Shown here piece by piece: positions 24,769-34,204 of a DNA stretch of 64,000 nt (position 1 is the first letter of the stretch; each line of letters starts with the position of its first letter). The notes below the pieces were generated by a model. It did not search any database, was not told the origin of the DNA, and saw nothing but the letters and a program-made list of their open reading frames with translations. This DNA is from an uncultured Ruminococcus sp. (GTDB taxonomy: Bacteria; Bacillota; Clostridia; Oscillospirales; Acutalibacteraceae), in assembly GCA_900539465.1 (NCBI GenBank), contig UQCF01000005.1:80044-144043 (forward strand). The letters run 5' to 3'. A program made the position numbers and the translations under genes.

Positions 24769-27108
24769 TTAACCTAAAATTTCTGCCGCGACTTTTGCGG
24801 ATTCGGTTGCGTCCGAAACATAGAAGTCCGCACCGACCATATCGGCATATTCTTTGTTTAGCACCGCGCCGCCGACCATAACTTTACATTCCGCACCGGC
24901 TTCGCGCAGAGCCTTTATCGTCTGCGCCATGGATTTGACCGTTGTTGTCATCAGTGCGCTCAGACCGACGAGCTTCACGTTTTCGTTTATAACCGCGTCA
25001 ACCACGGCTTTCGGGTCAACGTCCTTGCCGAGGTCAATCACATTGTAGCCGTAATTTTCGAGCAGCATTTTAACAATATTTTTGCCTATATCGTGTATGT
25101 CTCCCTTTACGGTTGCAAGCACGATTTTTCCCTTTGTGGGCGCGGTTGAGCCCATAAATTCTTTGATTGCGGCAAAGCCGTTTTTAACCGTCTGCGCAGA
25201 CGCCATGAGCTGAGGCAAAAACATTGAGCCGCTTTCAAAACAGCCGCCGACAGTGTCAAGCGCAGGGATAAAATAGTTGTTGATTATATCAATCGGGTCT
25301 TCTGTTTTTAAAAGCGTCTTTACCGCTGCTTCGGCAAGATTTTTTCTGCCGCCTATGATGATTGCCTTAATATCGGTCTCTTCTTTTTCCTGCACCGTGG
25401 GGGTTTCTTTTACTGCGGCAAATTTTTTGATGAAATTTTCGCCTGCCGTGTCCTCATTGTTTATGACCTTATGGGCGGCGACGATTTCCATATATTTTTT
25501 AGAGAGAGGATTTAAAATCGGCATATCAAGCCCTGCACCGAAAGCCTCTGCCAAAAATGCGGAGTTGATGGCTTCTCTGTTCGGCATACCGAATGACACG
25601 TTGCTGACGCCGAGAACCGTTTTTACTCCGAGCTTTTCTTTAACCAAAGTGACGGCTTTGAGCGTTTCTGTTACCATGCTTTGGTTGGTAGAAACGGTGA
25701 GCACAAGGCAGTCAACTATAATATCGTCTCTTGAAATACCGATTTTTTCCGCTTCGTTAATTATCTTTTCGGCAACCGCGAGCCTGTCCGCCGCAGTTGG
25801 GGGGATTCCTTTTTCATCAAGCGCGAGCGCAACAATGCCCGTGCCGTATTTTTTTGCTATCGGCAAAATATTTTTCAGGCTCTCTTTTGAGCCGTTGACC
25901 GAGTTTATAATCGGCTTGCCGTTATATATTCTCACTGCCTGCTCAACGGCTTTTGGGTCGGAGGAATCTATCTGAAGCGGCAGGGGAGTTGCCGCCTGAA
26001 TTTCTCTGACAAGCTTTTTTAAGGTTTCTGTTTCGTCTATTTCGGGCAATCCTGCGTTGACGTCAAGAATATCCGCTCCTGCCTCTTGCTGGTCTATTGC
26101 CTCGTTTATAACATAGTCATAGTTCTTTTCTCTGAGAGCCTCTTTGAGTTTCTTTTTGCCCGTAGGGTTAATTCTCTCGCCTATAACGGCTATTGACGAA
26201 TTTTTAAGCTCAACCGTTGTGCGGCCGCCCGTGAAAGCGGTGTATGACGGCGTCTTTAATTTTGTGGGTTTTGGGTTTTTAAGAATATTTTTGAGCGCGG
26301 CAATGTGCTCGGGTGTTGTGCCGCAGCAGCCGCCGAGAATCAAAACACCCGCGTCAGCCATTTCTTTGCAGGCCGCCGCAAATTCATCGGGGGTGATTTT
26401 ATATACCGTCTCACCGTTTTCTATTGACGGTAAGCCTGCGTTCGGTTGAACAATCATCGGCACTTTGGCGTATTTCAGCATTTCTTTAACCGTCGGCAGC
26501 AGCTCTTTCGGGCCGAGCGAGCAGTTTACGCCGAGTGCGTCAACGCCGAAGGACGAGAGTGCGACCGCCGCTGTTTTTGCGTCCGTGCCGAGAAAAGTTC
26601 TGCCGTCGCTCTCAAAGGTCATGGTGGCAGCTATAGGTAAATCGGAGTTCTCTTTTGCCGCAAGAATTGCCGCTTTGATTTCGAGTAAATCCGACATGGT
26701 TTCTATTATTATGAGGTCTGCGCCTGCCTCTGCACCGAATTTTACCTGCGAAGCAAAAATGTCATATGCCTCTTCAAAGGTGAGCGAGCCTATGGGCTCA
26801 AGCAAAGCGCCGATAGGACCTATATCGAGTGCCGCATATTTTGCGCCGGAGCGCTTGACCGCAGCTATTCCGGCTTTTATGACTTCTTCGACCTTTTCAT
26901 CGCTGCCGAGTTTTTTTCTGTTTGCGCCGAAGGTGTTTGCGGTTATTATGTCGGAGCCTGCGTCAACAAATTTTTTGTGTATCGCGGTTACAATATCGGG
27001 GTGAGTGAGGTTAAAGCTTTCCGGCAGCTCTCCTGATTTTAAGCCGCTTTTTTGCAGCATGGTGCCCATGCCGCCGTCCGTTATATAGAATCTGTCTGAT
27101 TTGAACAT
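24769..27108 (-). CDS. metH: Cobalamin-dependent methionine synthase, short form without activation domain
   Basis: MetH transfers a methyl group from methyltetrahydrofolate through cobalamin to homocysteine. The 779-residue protein has an N-terminal homocysteine domain (ITDGGMGTML; zinc Cys residues in NCSLGP and GGCCGTTP), a pterin-binding domain (IGERINPTGKKKL, DVNAGLPE) from about residue 305, and a cobalamin-binding domain with DIHDIGKN and GLSALMTTT at the end. It stops there: the reactivation domain of full-length MetH is missing and is supplied by the neighbouring gene 27081-27776, which overlaps it by 28 bases. ATG 27108 is chosen because GAGAGG lies upstream inside that gene and the domain starts here. 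Confidence 0.95.
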   Translation of the reverse strand: MFKSDRFYITDGGMGTMLQKSGLKSGELPESFNLTHPDIVTAIHKKFVDAGSDIITANTFGANRKKLGSDEKVEEVIKAGIAAVKRSGAKYAALDIGPIGALLEPIGSLTFEEAYDIFASQVKFGAEAGADLIIIETMSDLLEIKAAILAAKENSDLPIAATMTFESDGRTFLGTDAKTAAVALSSFGVDALGVNCSLGPKELLPTVKEMLKYAKVPMIVQPNAGLPSIENGETVYKITPDEFAAACKEMADAGVLILGGCCGTTPEHIAALKNILKNPKPTKLKTPSYTAFTGGRTTVELKNSSIAVIGERINPTGKKKLKEALREKNYDYVINEAIDQQEAGADILDVNAGLPEIDETETLKKLVREIQAATPLPLQIDSSDPKAVEQAVRIYNGKPIINSVNGSKESLKNILPIAKKYGTGIVALALDEKGIPPTAADRLAVAEKIINEAEKIGISRDDIIVDCLVLTVSTNQSMVTETLKAVTLVKEKLGVKTVLGVSNVSFGMPNREAINSAFLAEAFGAGLDMPILNPLSKKYMEIVAAHKVINNEDTAGENFIKKFAAVKETPTVQEKEETDIKAIIIGGRKNLAEAAVKTLLKTEDPIDIINNYFIPALDTVGGCFESGSMFLPQLMASAQTVKNGFAAIKEFMGSTAPTKGKIVLATVKGDIHDIGKNIVKMLLENYGYNVIDLGKDVDPKAVVDAVINENVKLVGLSALMTTTVKSMAQTIKALREAGAECKVMVGGAVLNKEYADMVGADFYVSDATESAKVAAEILG

Positions 27109-27776
27109 TTGCCGTCGCCTCTCATTTTGCATTTGTCTTTCATATTGCAGCTTTCGCATCCGCGAGCTGTTCCTTTGGACGGATTTTTAAACACGCCTAT
27201 AAGAGCTGTTATGCTCTTTCTCGGCAAAAGAATAAAGCTGTCGGTCACCGTAAGACCTATGAGCTTTGTGCAGTTTAAAACAGATATAATATCCGTCTGC
27301 CTCTCTATGCTCAAATCGCCGTAGCCGGGGCTGAAACGCGTGTTGATATAAAGACCGTTCTTTCTCATTTCTTCTTTGAGCTTTTTACAGCATACATCTG
27401 AAAATTCTTCAATATATGTGTCGCAGACGGCGTCAAAAATCACTGCCTTTTGCATATCTTTTTTTTGAAGAATATTGAGCTGCCTCTCGGCCTCCGCACC
27501 GAGCGTTGCGGCAAAAAGTATGCACCTAAAAGAGCCGTCCAAATGATTTTCAATGTCATTTCCGCCAAAGACTGCGTCGGTACCCTTGAGCTTTATGCCG
27601 TCGGGGCAATTTTCTGTATCAAATATGCCGTGGATTTCTTTGGGGCTTAAAACACTGTCTGCCAAAAGAATCATTTCGTCTATGCACCTGTCGGTTCCTT
27701 CATCGGGCTCTTTACCCGAATAGCCGAGGTATCTTAAAACTTCTTCTTTATTTATTTTAAGCGACGAAATATCCAT
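27081..27776 (-). CDS. Stand-alone methionine synthase activation-domain protein with C-terminal Cys cluster
   Basis: This 231-residue protein is the MetH activation domain as a separate chain. It shows the SAM-binding signature RFSPGYGDLS, the following IERQTDIISVLN helix and PRKSITALIGV. Such proteins bind SAM and help reductively methylate oxidised cob(II)alamin on MetH. The partner MetH next door lacks exactly this domain, which makes the assignment strong. The C-terminus adds four Cys (CESCNMKDKC...GKC), possibly a metal or Fe-S site acting as a local electron donor; this is inference. ATG 27776 is preferred because GGAG stands seven bases upstream; an in-frame ATG at 27788 has no ribosome binding site. 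Confidence 0.88.
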   Translation of the reverse strand: MDISSLKINKEEVLRYLGYSGKEPDEGTDRCIDEMILLADSVLSPKEIHGIFDTENCPDGIKLKGTDAVFGGNDIENHLDGSFRCILFAATLGAEAERQLNILQKKDMQKAVIFDAVCDTYIEEFSDVCCKKLKEEMRKNGLYINTRFSPGYGDLSIERQTDIISVLNCTKLIGLTVTDSFILLPRKSITALIGVFKNPSKGTARGCESCNMKDKCKMRGDGKCSNQTDSI

Positions 27777-27794
27777 CTTTTTCTCCATTCATTG

Positions 27795-28637
27795 TTATTC
27801 GCCGACGTGACGAAGCTGCGCGGCAATTTCGGGGTGATTCATAGTGTAAATGTGGATGCCCTCTGCGCCGTTCTTTTTAAGGTCAAAAATCTGCTTTGCG
27901 GCATAATCTATGCCTGCCTGCTTTAGTGATGCGGGGTCGTTTTCGTATTTATTGAGGATCGTAATTATATCTCTGGGCAAAGCCGCGCCGCACATAAATA
28001 TCATTCTCATAACCTGATTTTTTGAGAGAATAGGCATTATTCCGGCAGAAACGGGTTTTGTAATGCCGTGACGTGCAGCTCTCTCGGTGAATTTGTAATA
28101 AGACGGGTTATCAAAAAAGAGCTGACTTAAAAAGAAGTCCGCACCGGCAGCCTCTTTTTCTTTCATATATTCCGTGTCAAGCTCCTGATCCTCACAGCTT
28201 ACATGACCCTCCGGGTAGCACGCCGCACCTACGCAAAGACCCTTTCCTTTAAGCAGGGGAATAAGCTCCTTTGCCAAATGAAAATCGGTAGCTGTTTTGC
28301 CCTCTACCGGGTCGCCTCTTAAAGCGAGCACGTTTTCGATGCCGGAGTCGATTATAGATTTTATAACGCTCTCAACCTCCGCTTTGTCGGAGTTTACGCA
28401 AGTCATGTGAGATACAGAGTCAACACCGTATTCGTTTTTGATTATCGAGGCAAGCTCTATTGTTTTGCGGCTGTTTCCGCCGCCGCCTGCCGAGTATGTG
28501 ACGCTGATAAAATCAGGCTCAAGAACTTTGAGTTCGTTCAAAATTTTGCGAACCGAATCCGGGTCGAATTCGCCCTTAGGAGGGAATATCTCAAATGACA
28601 CCGGGCATTTATTTTTATATTTCTCTTTAACAAACAT
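27795..28637 (-). CDS. metF: Methylenetetrahydrofolate reductase
   Basis: MetF reduces methylenetetrahydrofolate to methyltetrahydrofolate, the methyl donor used by MetH downstream. The 280-residue protein has the family pattern VSFEIFPPKGEFDP (with the catalytic Glu), SVTYSAGGGG, SHMTCVN, NVLALRGDPVEGK and the late FFLSQLFFDN segment that contacts FAD and folate. ATG 28637 is chosen over an in-frame GTG nine bases earlier because CGGAG stands eight bases before the ATG. The gene sits between a glycosyltransferase and the MetH activation gene in one operon; the metF-activation-metH trio is a complete methyl-transfer branch. Confidence 0.95.
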   Translation of the reverse strand: MFVKEKYKNKCPVSFEIFPPKGEFDPDSVRKILNELKVLEPDFISVTYSAGGGGNSRKTIELASIIKNEYGVDSVSHMTCVNSDKAEVESVIKSIIDSGIENVLALRGDPVEGKTATDFHLAKELIPLLKGKGLCVGAACYPEGHVSCEDQELDTEYMKEKEAAGADFFLSQLFFDNPSYYKFTERAARHGITKPVSAGIMPILSKNQVMRMIFMCGAALPRDIITILNKYENDPASLKQAGIDYAAKQIFDLKKNGAEGIHIYTMNHPEIAAQLRHVGE

Positions 28638-28655
28638 ATTTTTCACTCCGTTTAA

Positions 28656-29801
28656 TTAAGTATTGCCGTACGCCTTTTTATACTGCTGAATATAAAAATT
28701 TTGCAGCCATTCGGCGTTTTTCTTTATATCAAAATTTGCTTTAACCATATCTTCATATCGGTCTTTGCGTTCATACCCGTTTTGAAGTACGGATATTTTC
28801 TCTGCCCATTCTTTTGCGCTTTTTTTTAGCGAGAGCACCGAGACATCACTTGTTATTATGCACTGTGAGGGAACAGCGTCCGATATAAAGCATTTTATGC
28901 CGGAGGACTGCGCCTCTACCATAGTGACGGGCAAACCCTCATACAGCGACGGAAACAGAAACACATCCGAAGCGCTTACAAGCGAATCTATATCGCTTCT
29001 CATACCGAGAAATTTTATACTGTCCGAGAGCGCGAGCCGCTCCGCCTTTTCTTTGGTTTCGCCAAGCAAATCCCCCGTGCCTGCGAGTAAAAGAACCGCA
29101 TTGGGGCAAATGGCTTTAAGCTCTTTAAAAATATCAAGAATAAAAGTGTGGTTTTTTTGCGGATTAAATCTGCCGACATTCAGAATTGTGAATTTATCAC
29201 CCAAAGAAAGTTCTGCTCTCGTCTTTTGCCTTTTCTCTTCGTCAAATCTGAATTTTTGTGCGTCAACGGCATTGTTCATCATAATAAACTTGTCTTTGTT
29301 CTCTTTGCCGTAGAGCCATAATCCGGCTTCTTCGCCGCACACAAACAAAAAATCGGAATATGGCAGCATTTTCTTTTTGAAATAGTCTCTGAAAATGAGC
29401 TGAGCCTTTTCTTTTATATTCATGCTTTCTCTCACGGGGGCATTGTGGGCATGGCATATTTTGACCTTAACACCGTGCTTCTGCGCTTCGATAAATGCAA
29501 AACAGCCGAGCTCCGACATGTGCGAATGTATTATTTTGTACTCGGGGTGTTCGTCAAAAAAGACTTTGAGCATATTTTTATATTTTGCGAAATTTTGCGG
29601 ATATATGGGGCACATTCGATAAATTCTGCCGCCCATGGCTTCGATTTCATCGTCATATGCGCCTCTCTCGGTGCGGTGAACCATAAAGTCAAACTGAATC
29701 TTGCTTTTATCAACATTGCGGTAATAATTCATTACCATGGTTTCCGCTCCGCCGCGGTTCATTATTGTAAAAAGGTTTAAAATTCTTATCGGCTCGCTCA
29801 T
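28656..29801 (-). CDS. Glycosyltransferase family 4 (EpsF/capsule type)
   Basis: This 381-residue protein has a GT-B fold: an N-terminal acceptor half starting IRILNLFTIMNRGGAETMVMNYYR, given here by its NRGGAETM motif, and a C-terminal nucleotide-sugar half with NVGRFNPQKNH, LAGTGDL and FPSLYEGLPVTMVEAQ (E-x7-E retaining motif region). These enzymes add sugars to exopolysaccharide or wall polymers in the cytoplasm. ATG 29801 is chosen with GGTGAT upstream; several earlier in-frame starts lack spacing. It precedes metF by 18 bases, so it shares the operon, but there is no metabolic link. Donor and acceptor are unknown. Confidence 0.88.
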   Translation of the reverse strand: MSEPIRILNLFTIMNRGGAETMVMNYYRNVDKSKIQFDFMVHRTERGAYDDEIEAMGGRIYRMCPIYPQNFAKYKNMLKVFFDEHPEYKIIHSHMSELGCFAFIEAQKHGVKVKICHAHNAPVRESMNIKEKAQLIFRDYFKKKMLPYSDFLFVCGEEAGLWLYGKENKDKFIMMNNAVDAQKFRFDEEKRQKTRAELSLGDKFTILNVGRFNPQKNHTFILDIFKELKAICPNAVLLLAGTGDLLGETKEKAERLALSDSIKFLGMRSDIDSLVSASDVFLFPSLYEGLPVTMVEAQSSGIKCFISDAVPSQCIITSDVSVLSLKKSAKEWAEKISVLQNGYERKDRYEDMVKANFDIKKNAEWLQNFYIQQYKKAYGNT

Positions 29802-29906
29802 AAACATCACCAAATAAAAGTATATATTATTTTTCCTGCTTTTTCAATAGGTTTATATGCCGAATTTAGCACACGGGCACGGCAAAAAAACATCAATATT
29901 TAACAC

Positions 29907-29935
29907 TTGATTTAAGTATGATAACGCGATATTAT
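29907..29935 (+). promoter_or_regulatory. Promoter of the amidohydrolase gene
   Basis: TTGATT (29907-29912), a 17-bp spacer and TATTAT (29930-29935) lie about 30 bp before the start codon. Confidence 0.55.
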
Positions 29936-29964
29936 ATAATCAAATAATATATGGGAGTGATCTT

Positions 29965-31530
29965 ATGAAGGTATATAAAGGCAAAATAATAACCTGTGAC
30001 AGTAAAAACACCGTTGCACGGTATCTTGTTGAAGACGGCGGAAAAATCGCTTTCGTCGGCGATGATTTGCCTGCAAAATATATGGGTGAAAATCCTGTTT
30101 TGCTCGGCGACGGCGCACTTATACCGTCGTTTGCAGATACCCATATACATTTTGCGAGCTTTGCGACGTTCCATTCCGGGCTCAATGTTATGAATGCGCG
30201 CAGCAGTGCCGAAATTCTCACTATGCTTAAAGAGCACGTTAAAAAGACCGATGAAAAGCTTGTTATCGGCTTCGGCGCTTCGCCGTATTCCGTCAGCGAC
30301 GGGCATTTGGTTACCAAAAGTCAGCTTGATGAGGTATGCCCCGATAAGCCGTTGTTTATGGTGAAATACGACGGTCATGCCTGCGTTGTGAACTCCGCGC
30401 TTTTAGAAAAAGTTAAAGATAAAGTCGCGCCTCTGCGCGGATACCATGAAGATACGGGCGAGATGAATCAGGAGGCTTTCTTTGCCGTTTCGGATTATGT
30501 CACAAATTCGCTCTCACCCGTGAGCCTTGTCAAAAATATGCAAAAAGCGGCAGACTACATGGCAGGCAAGGGTATAGGAATTATACACACCGTCAGCGGA
30601 GTAGGCTTTGCGCGGGATCTTGACGTTGACCTTGAGAGATGGGTTGGCAGAGGCTTTGATAACGGTATGCAGCTCAGAGTTTTCTTTCAGACTATGGATG
30701 TGCAAAAGGCTCTCAAACGCAAATTGCCGCGAATAGGCGGCTGCTTTGCCTGTGCGCTTGACGGCTGCTTCGGCTCTGCGGACGCGGCACTTATTTCTCC
30801 TTATGAGGGTACGGAAGATTGCGGAGTTTTATATTACAGCGACGAAAAGGTTACGGAATTTTGCAAAAAAGCAAACCGTGCCGGACTTCAGATAGAGATG
30901 CACGCCATAGGTGACGCAGCGTTCCGCCAGGCAACGCACGCCCTTAAAGCGGCTCTTGACGATTACCCGAGAAAGGATCACCGCCACGCAATAATTCATG
31001 CCTGCCTGCCGACGCAGGAGGGCATAGATATTTGCAGAGAGTATAATATCCTTTTGCCTGTTCAGTCCGCATTTATTAACTGGCCGCAGGAGCCGGACGA
31101 ATACCTCGAAAAAATACTCGGTGAAAGAAGCGAGCGTCTCAACCCTTTGAGGAGCTTTGCCGACAACAACATTGTTTTGAGTGCAGGCTCGGATGCGCCG
31201 TGCACCGACCCGGACCCGATAATGTGGATATACAAGGCATGCAACCACAGCGTTCCGTCACAGTCGCTGAGCGTTTATGAGGCATTGAGAATGTGTACAT
31301 ATAACGGTTATTACGCAAGCTTTGACGAAAAAGAGCGCGGCAGCCTGGAGGAAGGCAAAATCGCGGATATGGTCATTCTTTCAAAAGACCCTTATTCCGT
31401 GCCGAAAGAGGAGCTTAAAGATATTGAGGTCAAACAGCTTTTCCTCGGCGGAGAAAAATACAAGCCTGTTTCAAAGGGAGCGGTTTCGCATTTGTTAAAG
31501 GGTATGACAAACTCAAAGTGTAAAATATAA
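29965..31530 (+). CDS. YtcJ-like amidohydrolase (amidohydrolase family 3)
   Basis: This 521-residue protein is a metal-dependent amidohydrolase of the YtcJ group: an N-terminal small beta domain (KVYKGKIITCDS), the metal-binding ADTHIHF, HAIGDAA in the barrel, and SDAPCTDPDPI with the last metal-binding Asp, followed by the ERGSLEEGKIADMVIL segment that closes the composite beta domain. Members hydrolyse amide or related C-N bonds of small molecules; substrates are seldom known. No signal peptide is present. GGGAGTG precedes ATG 29965. It has its own promoter and a strong hairpin downstream. Confidence 0.9.
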   Translation: MKVYKGKIITCDSKNTVARYLVEDGGKIAFVGDDLPAKYMGENPVLLGDGALIPSFADTHIHFASFATFHSGLNVMNARSSAEILTMLKEHVKKTDEKLVIGFGASPYSVSDGHLVTKSQLDEVCPDKPLFMVKYDGHACVVNSALLEKVKDKVAPLRGYHEDTGEMNQEAFFAVSDYVTNSLSPVSLVKNMQKAADYMAGKGIGIIHTVSGVGFARDLDVDLERWVGRGFDNGMQLRVFFQTMDVQKALKRKLPRIGGCFACALDGCFGSADAALISPYEGTEDCGVLYYSDEKVTEFCKKANRAGLQIEMHAIGDAAFRQATHALKAALDDYPRKDHRHAIIHACLPTQEGIDICREYNILLPVQSAFINWPQEPDEYLEKILGERSERLNPLRSFADNNIVLSAGSDAPCTDPDPIMWIYKACNHSVPSQSLSVYEALRMCTYNGYYASFDEKERGSLEEGKIADMVILSKDPYSVPKEELKDIEVKQLFLGGEKYKPVSKGAVSHLLKGMTNSKCKI

Positions 31531-31572
31531 AAAGCTTGGGGCTGACGTCTTTTATCGTCAGCCCCAAGCTTT
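31531..31572. terminator. Strong 17-bp hairpin, probably bidirectional
   Basis: AAAGCTTGGGGCTGACG (31531-31547) pairs perfectly with CGTCAGCCCCAAGCTTT (31556-31572). The best T run is on the minus strand, so it probably ends both the amidohydrolase transcript and transcripts from the minus-strand Big2 gene or its fragment. It touches the left copy of the 208-bp repeat. Confidence 0.85.
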
Positions 31573-31777
31573 AAAAGGTGATTATCAACCGAATAAAAAC
31601 TCAAGTATTGCTTTGTAAATGGTTATGAAGAAGTAGCCGATTCTCGAAACTACCTTTACCTCAACCTCCGCCGTTGCGCCGGATATAGGCTCTGTAACGG
31701 TGAGAGTTGTTTTGCCGAGCTTGTGACCGCGAACCATGATGGAGCCGCTTTCTTTGTCATACTCCGCACTCGCAATG
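31570..31777. repeat. Left copy of a perfect 208-bp direct repeat
   Basis: Base-by-base comparison shows 31570-31777 identical to 35079-35286. The repeat covers the last codons and 3' flank of the Big2 gene. The sequences diverge at once on both sides (outside: GGCG versus CGGC). Confidence 0.97.
31585..31777 (-). pseudogene. Orphan C-terminal fragment of the Big2-domain secreted protein
   Basis: This stretch encodes the last 64 residues of the protein at 35094-36164, from IASAEYDKES to the C-terminal EFLFG, with identical nucleotides. Upstream of the junction at 31777/31778 the frame continues for about 15 unrelated codons and then meets a TAA, which is also the stop of the 787-codon gene at 31825-34188. 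A GTG at 31791 could start a 68-residue product, but it has no ribosome binding site or signal peptide. It is best read as a remnant left by duplication or integration. Confidence 0.85.
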
Positions 31778-31824
31778 GCGTCTTTCGGCACGGTGGATAC
31801 GATTATTTGAAAATGGAATTCATG

Positions 31825-34188
31825 TTAGTCTTGAAAATTATGCTTTTTATTTAAATATGCATTTACAAACCCGTTTGCCTTTTCTTTACTCATGACTTCA
31901 TGATAGGATGCGATTGATAAGTTGTCGCATATTATACCGTTAGCCGTTATTGAGTATTCACAATACGGAGCATCAATTACCGAATATGTTTCATGAAGCA
32001 TTTGATTATATTCTCTTACGTTATCTAAAGCCTCTTGCCGTTCTTCAACAGGATATGCAGATGGGTTATATAATTTATCAAAATTTTGCACTTCATTTAC
32101 CTTAAATGATTTGCTAAGCGTCAATTTATTGTTCTTGAATTCCCAAACATCTTGAGACCATTTGTTTCGCCAAAAATACCCGGCAGAATATGGACCGGAG
32201 TTCAGGGGTTCGTCAAAGCAGTCTTTATCAAGCATCCCTGAAATATAAACAGTTTTTTTTGTGTTATTATCTCTATAGGGAATAATTGTGTTTTCAGGGG
32301 CAGGTGAATTATTTCCATCGATATATTTTGTAACATATTGCGTTCCATCCCAATATGCATATGAAGTGCATCCGCAGCCTCCTCCGCCAGCGGAAATAAA
32401 GTACAATATTATTTCAGGGATTTGGTCTTCGTTCATATCTATGAGTTCAAAACAAAGAAAATCACTTTGTATTATTTTTTCTAATTTTGCATACTTTGGT
32501 AAATTATAAATATAATCTATCAATGAACTTTTCCAATCAGCAGAATCGTCTTTAGTGGTGGATGCTGTTGTGTCAGATGTGGAATTTGTAATAATATCAT
32601 TTATATTCTTCATCTCTCCATTATTTTTTTTATAATTTGATTCCATAGCTTCAAAGCTATCGAAATTTTTACTTTCAGCTGCTCTGTAGAACAAATTTAG
32701 TCTTGCACAAATATTATTAATTTGATCGTCGAAAACATCTGTTTTATTTACTTTTTGCGAGAGCTTGTTTCCTGACTCGAAACCATGTTTTTCAGCAAGC
32801 AACATAAAAATTGCACTTCGACGAAAATATTCTGACTGCTGTGTCGTAGCACCTGAATCATCATATAACGACTCATATCTTTCGTTAAGAACACGCTCTA
32901 CATCTCCTTCAAGAAGTACATTGTAAGACGTATCATCAACTAAATCAAAACCAAGTGCTTTAAACGCAATATTTACTACTTTTATTACTTTTAAATATGG
33001 AGCAACCACAGGAATCTTATCTATAATTTTTTGGGGTATTGAATTATATAACTCTTCTCCAATTTTAGTTGCAATACCTGTACCAAAATCCTTACCATAT
33101 TTCGAATATGTAATTTTAAACGCTTGGTACACAGGAGTGTCTATATTGAGCACCTCGGTGTCTAATGAATTGTTATACTCCTCTAACATTTTTTGATGAT
33201 CTTCCGTCATATTTATCATCTTTAACATATATTCAGTATAACTGTTTACTTTTGATAAACCTGATAATATATTGCTCCACTGCTTTACATCAATTTTTAA
33301 TTCGTCAAAAAGATGTAATTCTGATATTTTTTTATTCTCCTCCAGCAAGTCACAACCATCTTTTACTACTGAAACAATTTTTTTTGATTTTGAAATAAGA
33401 ATATCAGCTTTGTTAACAATATCTGAAGCCATTGATACTCTCTTTTCAAATGTGTTATCATCTTTTTGAGTCTCAATATATTCTGACATGTCAGATATAC
33501 TTTCCTCTACTATTTTTTTGTAAATATCGACATTGCCATTGCTCTGAAAAAAATCAAGATTTTGTAGTTTAAGATTAAAAACTGTTGAACTAAATCTCAT
33601 TGTTATTGCATATGCATAATATGATTTCTCACAATTGGCAAAAATATCTCCAACGATATGTGTGTATCCAAATATATATTTATAATTATTAAACATATAA
33701 GCGGCATCTGCAATAGATACACCACTGTTCTTTATATATAATTTATTCTCTCTAACTTCTATACGCGCTTTAAGAAATGAACATACTTGGTCTATAGGCA
33801 AATAATAATCCTCATTATATCGAATTACATTATGAATATCATATGTCCGTGATGACTTAATCATTTTAGCGGTCATCTTTTTATTTTCAAAATCAATTTT
33901 AAGATTAGAAAGTGATAATTTGAACTGTTGTCCCTCACGCACAAAAGCCGAATTATCTTTATCGAAATAATAAAGTGTATAACTTTCAAAGAAACCAGTT
34001 TTAGCGTATAAATATTTGCCATCAGAAAAAAACGGTTCTTCCCGTAATACTTCTTTTCCATTGCCATCATAGGAAACAACTGTACAGAGCACAAATTTCG
34101 CTTTATCCTCTGCCTTGATCATAACAGCTGTAGATGCAATTATTGTAATCACTAATATAACTGATATTATTTTTTTTATTATTTTCAC
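31825..34188 (-). CDS. Large secreted protein of unknown function on the repeat-flanked segment
   Basis: This 787-residue protein has a signal peptide (basic start, hydrophobic residues 8-25). Residues 30-150 contain strands reminiscent of a copper-amine-oxidase N-terminal-like (stalk) domain, ending in YYLPIDQVCSFLKARI and LYIKNSG; this is a weak resemblance. A long helical middle part follows, then a Ser/Thr-rich linker (SDTTASTTKD) and a C-terminal domain with LIDMNEDQIPEIILYF, a calcium-loop-like motif common in extracellular clostridial proteins, and GGGGCGC. No catalytic site is visible. It starts at GTG 34188 with GGTGAT upstream, 16 bases after the preceding gene. Codon use is visibly more AT-rich than in the flanks, which points to transfer. 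Confidence 0.75.
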   Translation of the reverse strand: MKIIKKIISVILVITIIASTAVMIKAEDKAKFVLCTVVSYDGNGKEVLREEPFFSDGKYLYAKTGFFESYTLYYFDKDNSAFVREGQQFKLSLSNLKIDFENKKMTAKMIKSSRTYDIHNVIRYNEDYYLPIDQVCSFLKARIEVRENKLYIKNSGVSIADAAYMFNNYKYIFGYTHIVGDIFANCEKSYYAYAITMRFSSTVFNLKLQNLDFFQSNGNVDIYKKIVEESISDMSEYIETQKDDNTFEKRVSMASDIVNKADILISKSKKIVSVVKDGCDLLEENKKISELHLFDELKIDVKQWSNILSGLSKVNSYTEYMLKMINMTEDHQKMLEEYNNSLDTEVLNIDTPVYQAFKITYSKYGKDFGTGIATKIGEELYNSIPQKIIDKIPVVAPYLKVIKVVNIAFKALGFDLVDDTSYNVLLEGDVERVLNERYESLYDDSGATTQQSEYFRRSAIFMLLAEKHGFESGNKLSQKVNKTDVFDDQINNICARLNLFYRAAESKNFDSFEAMESNYKKNNGEMKNINDIITNSTSDTTASTTKDDSADWKSSLIDYIYNLPKYAKLEKIIQSDFLCFELIDMNEDQIPEIILYFISAGGGGCGCTSYAYWDGTQYVTKYIDGNNSPAPENTIIPYRDNNTKKTVYISGMLDKDCFDEPLNSGPYSAGYFWRNKWSQDVWEFKNNKLTLSKSFKVNEVQNFDKLYNPSAYPVEERQEALDNVREYNQMLHETYSVIDAPYCEYSITANGIICDNLSIASYHEVMSKEKANGFVNAYLNKKHNFQD

Positions 34189-34204
34189 TTTATATCACCC
34201 ATTT

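Noticed and set aside
31585..31791. 68-codon frame as an independent gene
   Set aside because: It is identical in sequence to the end of the Big2 gene and has no signal peptide or ribosome binding site, so it is recorded as a fragment.
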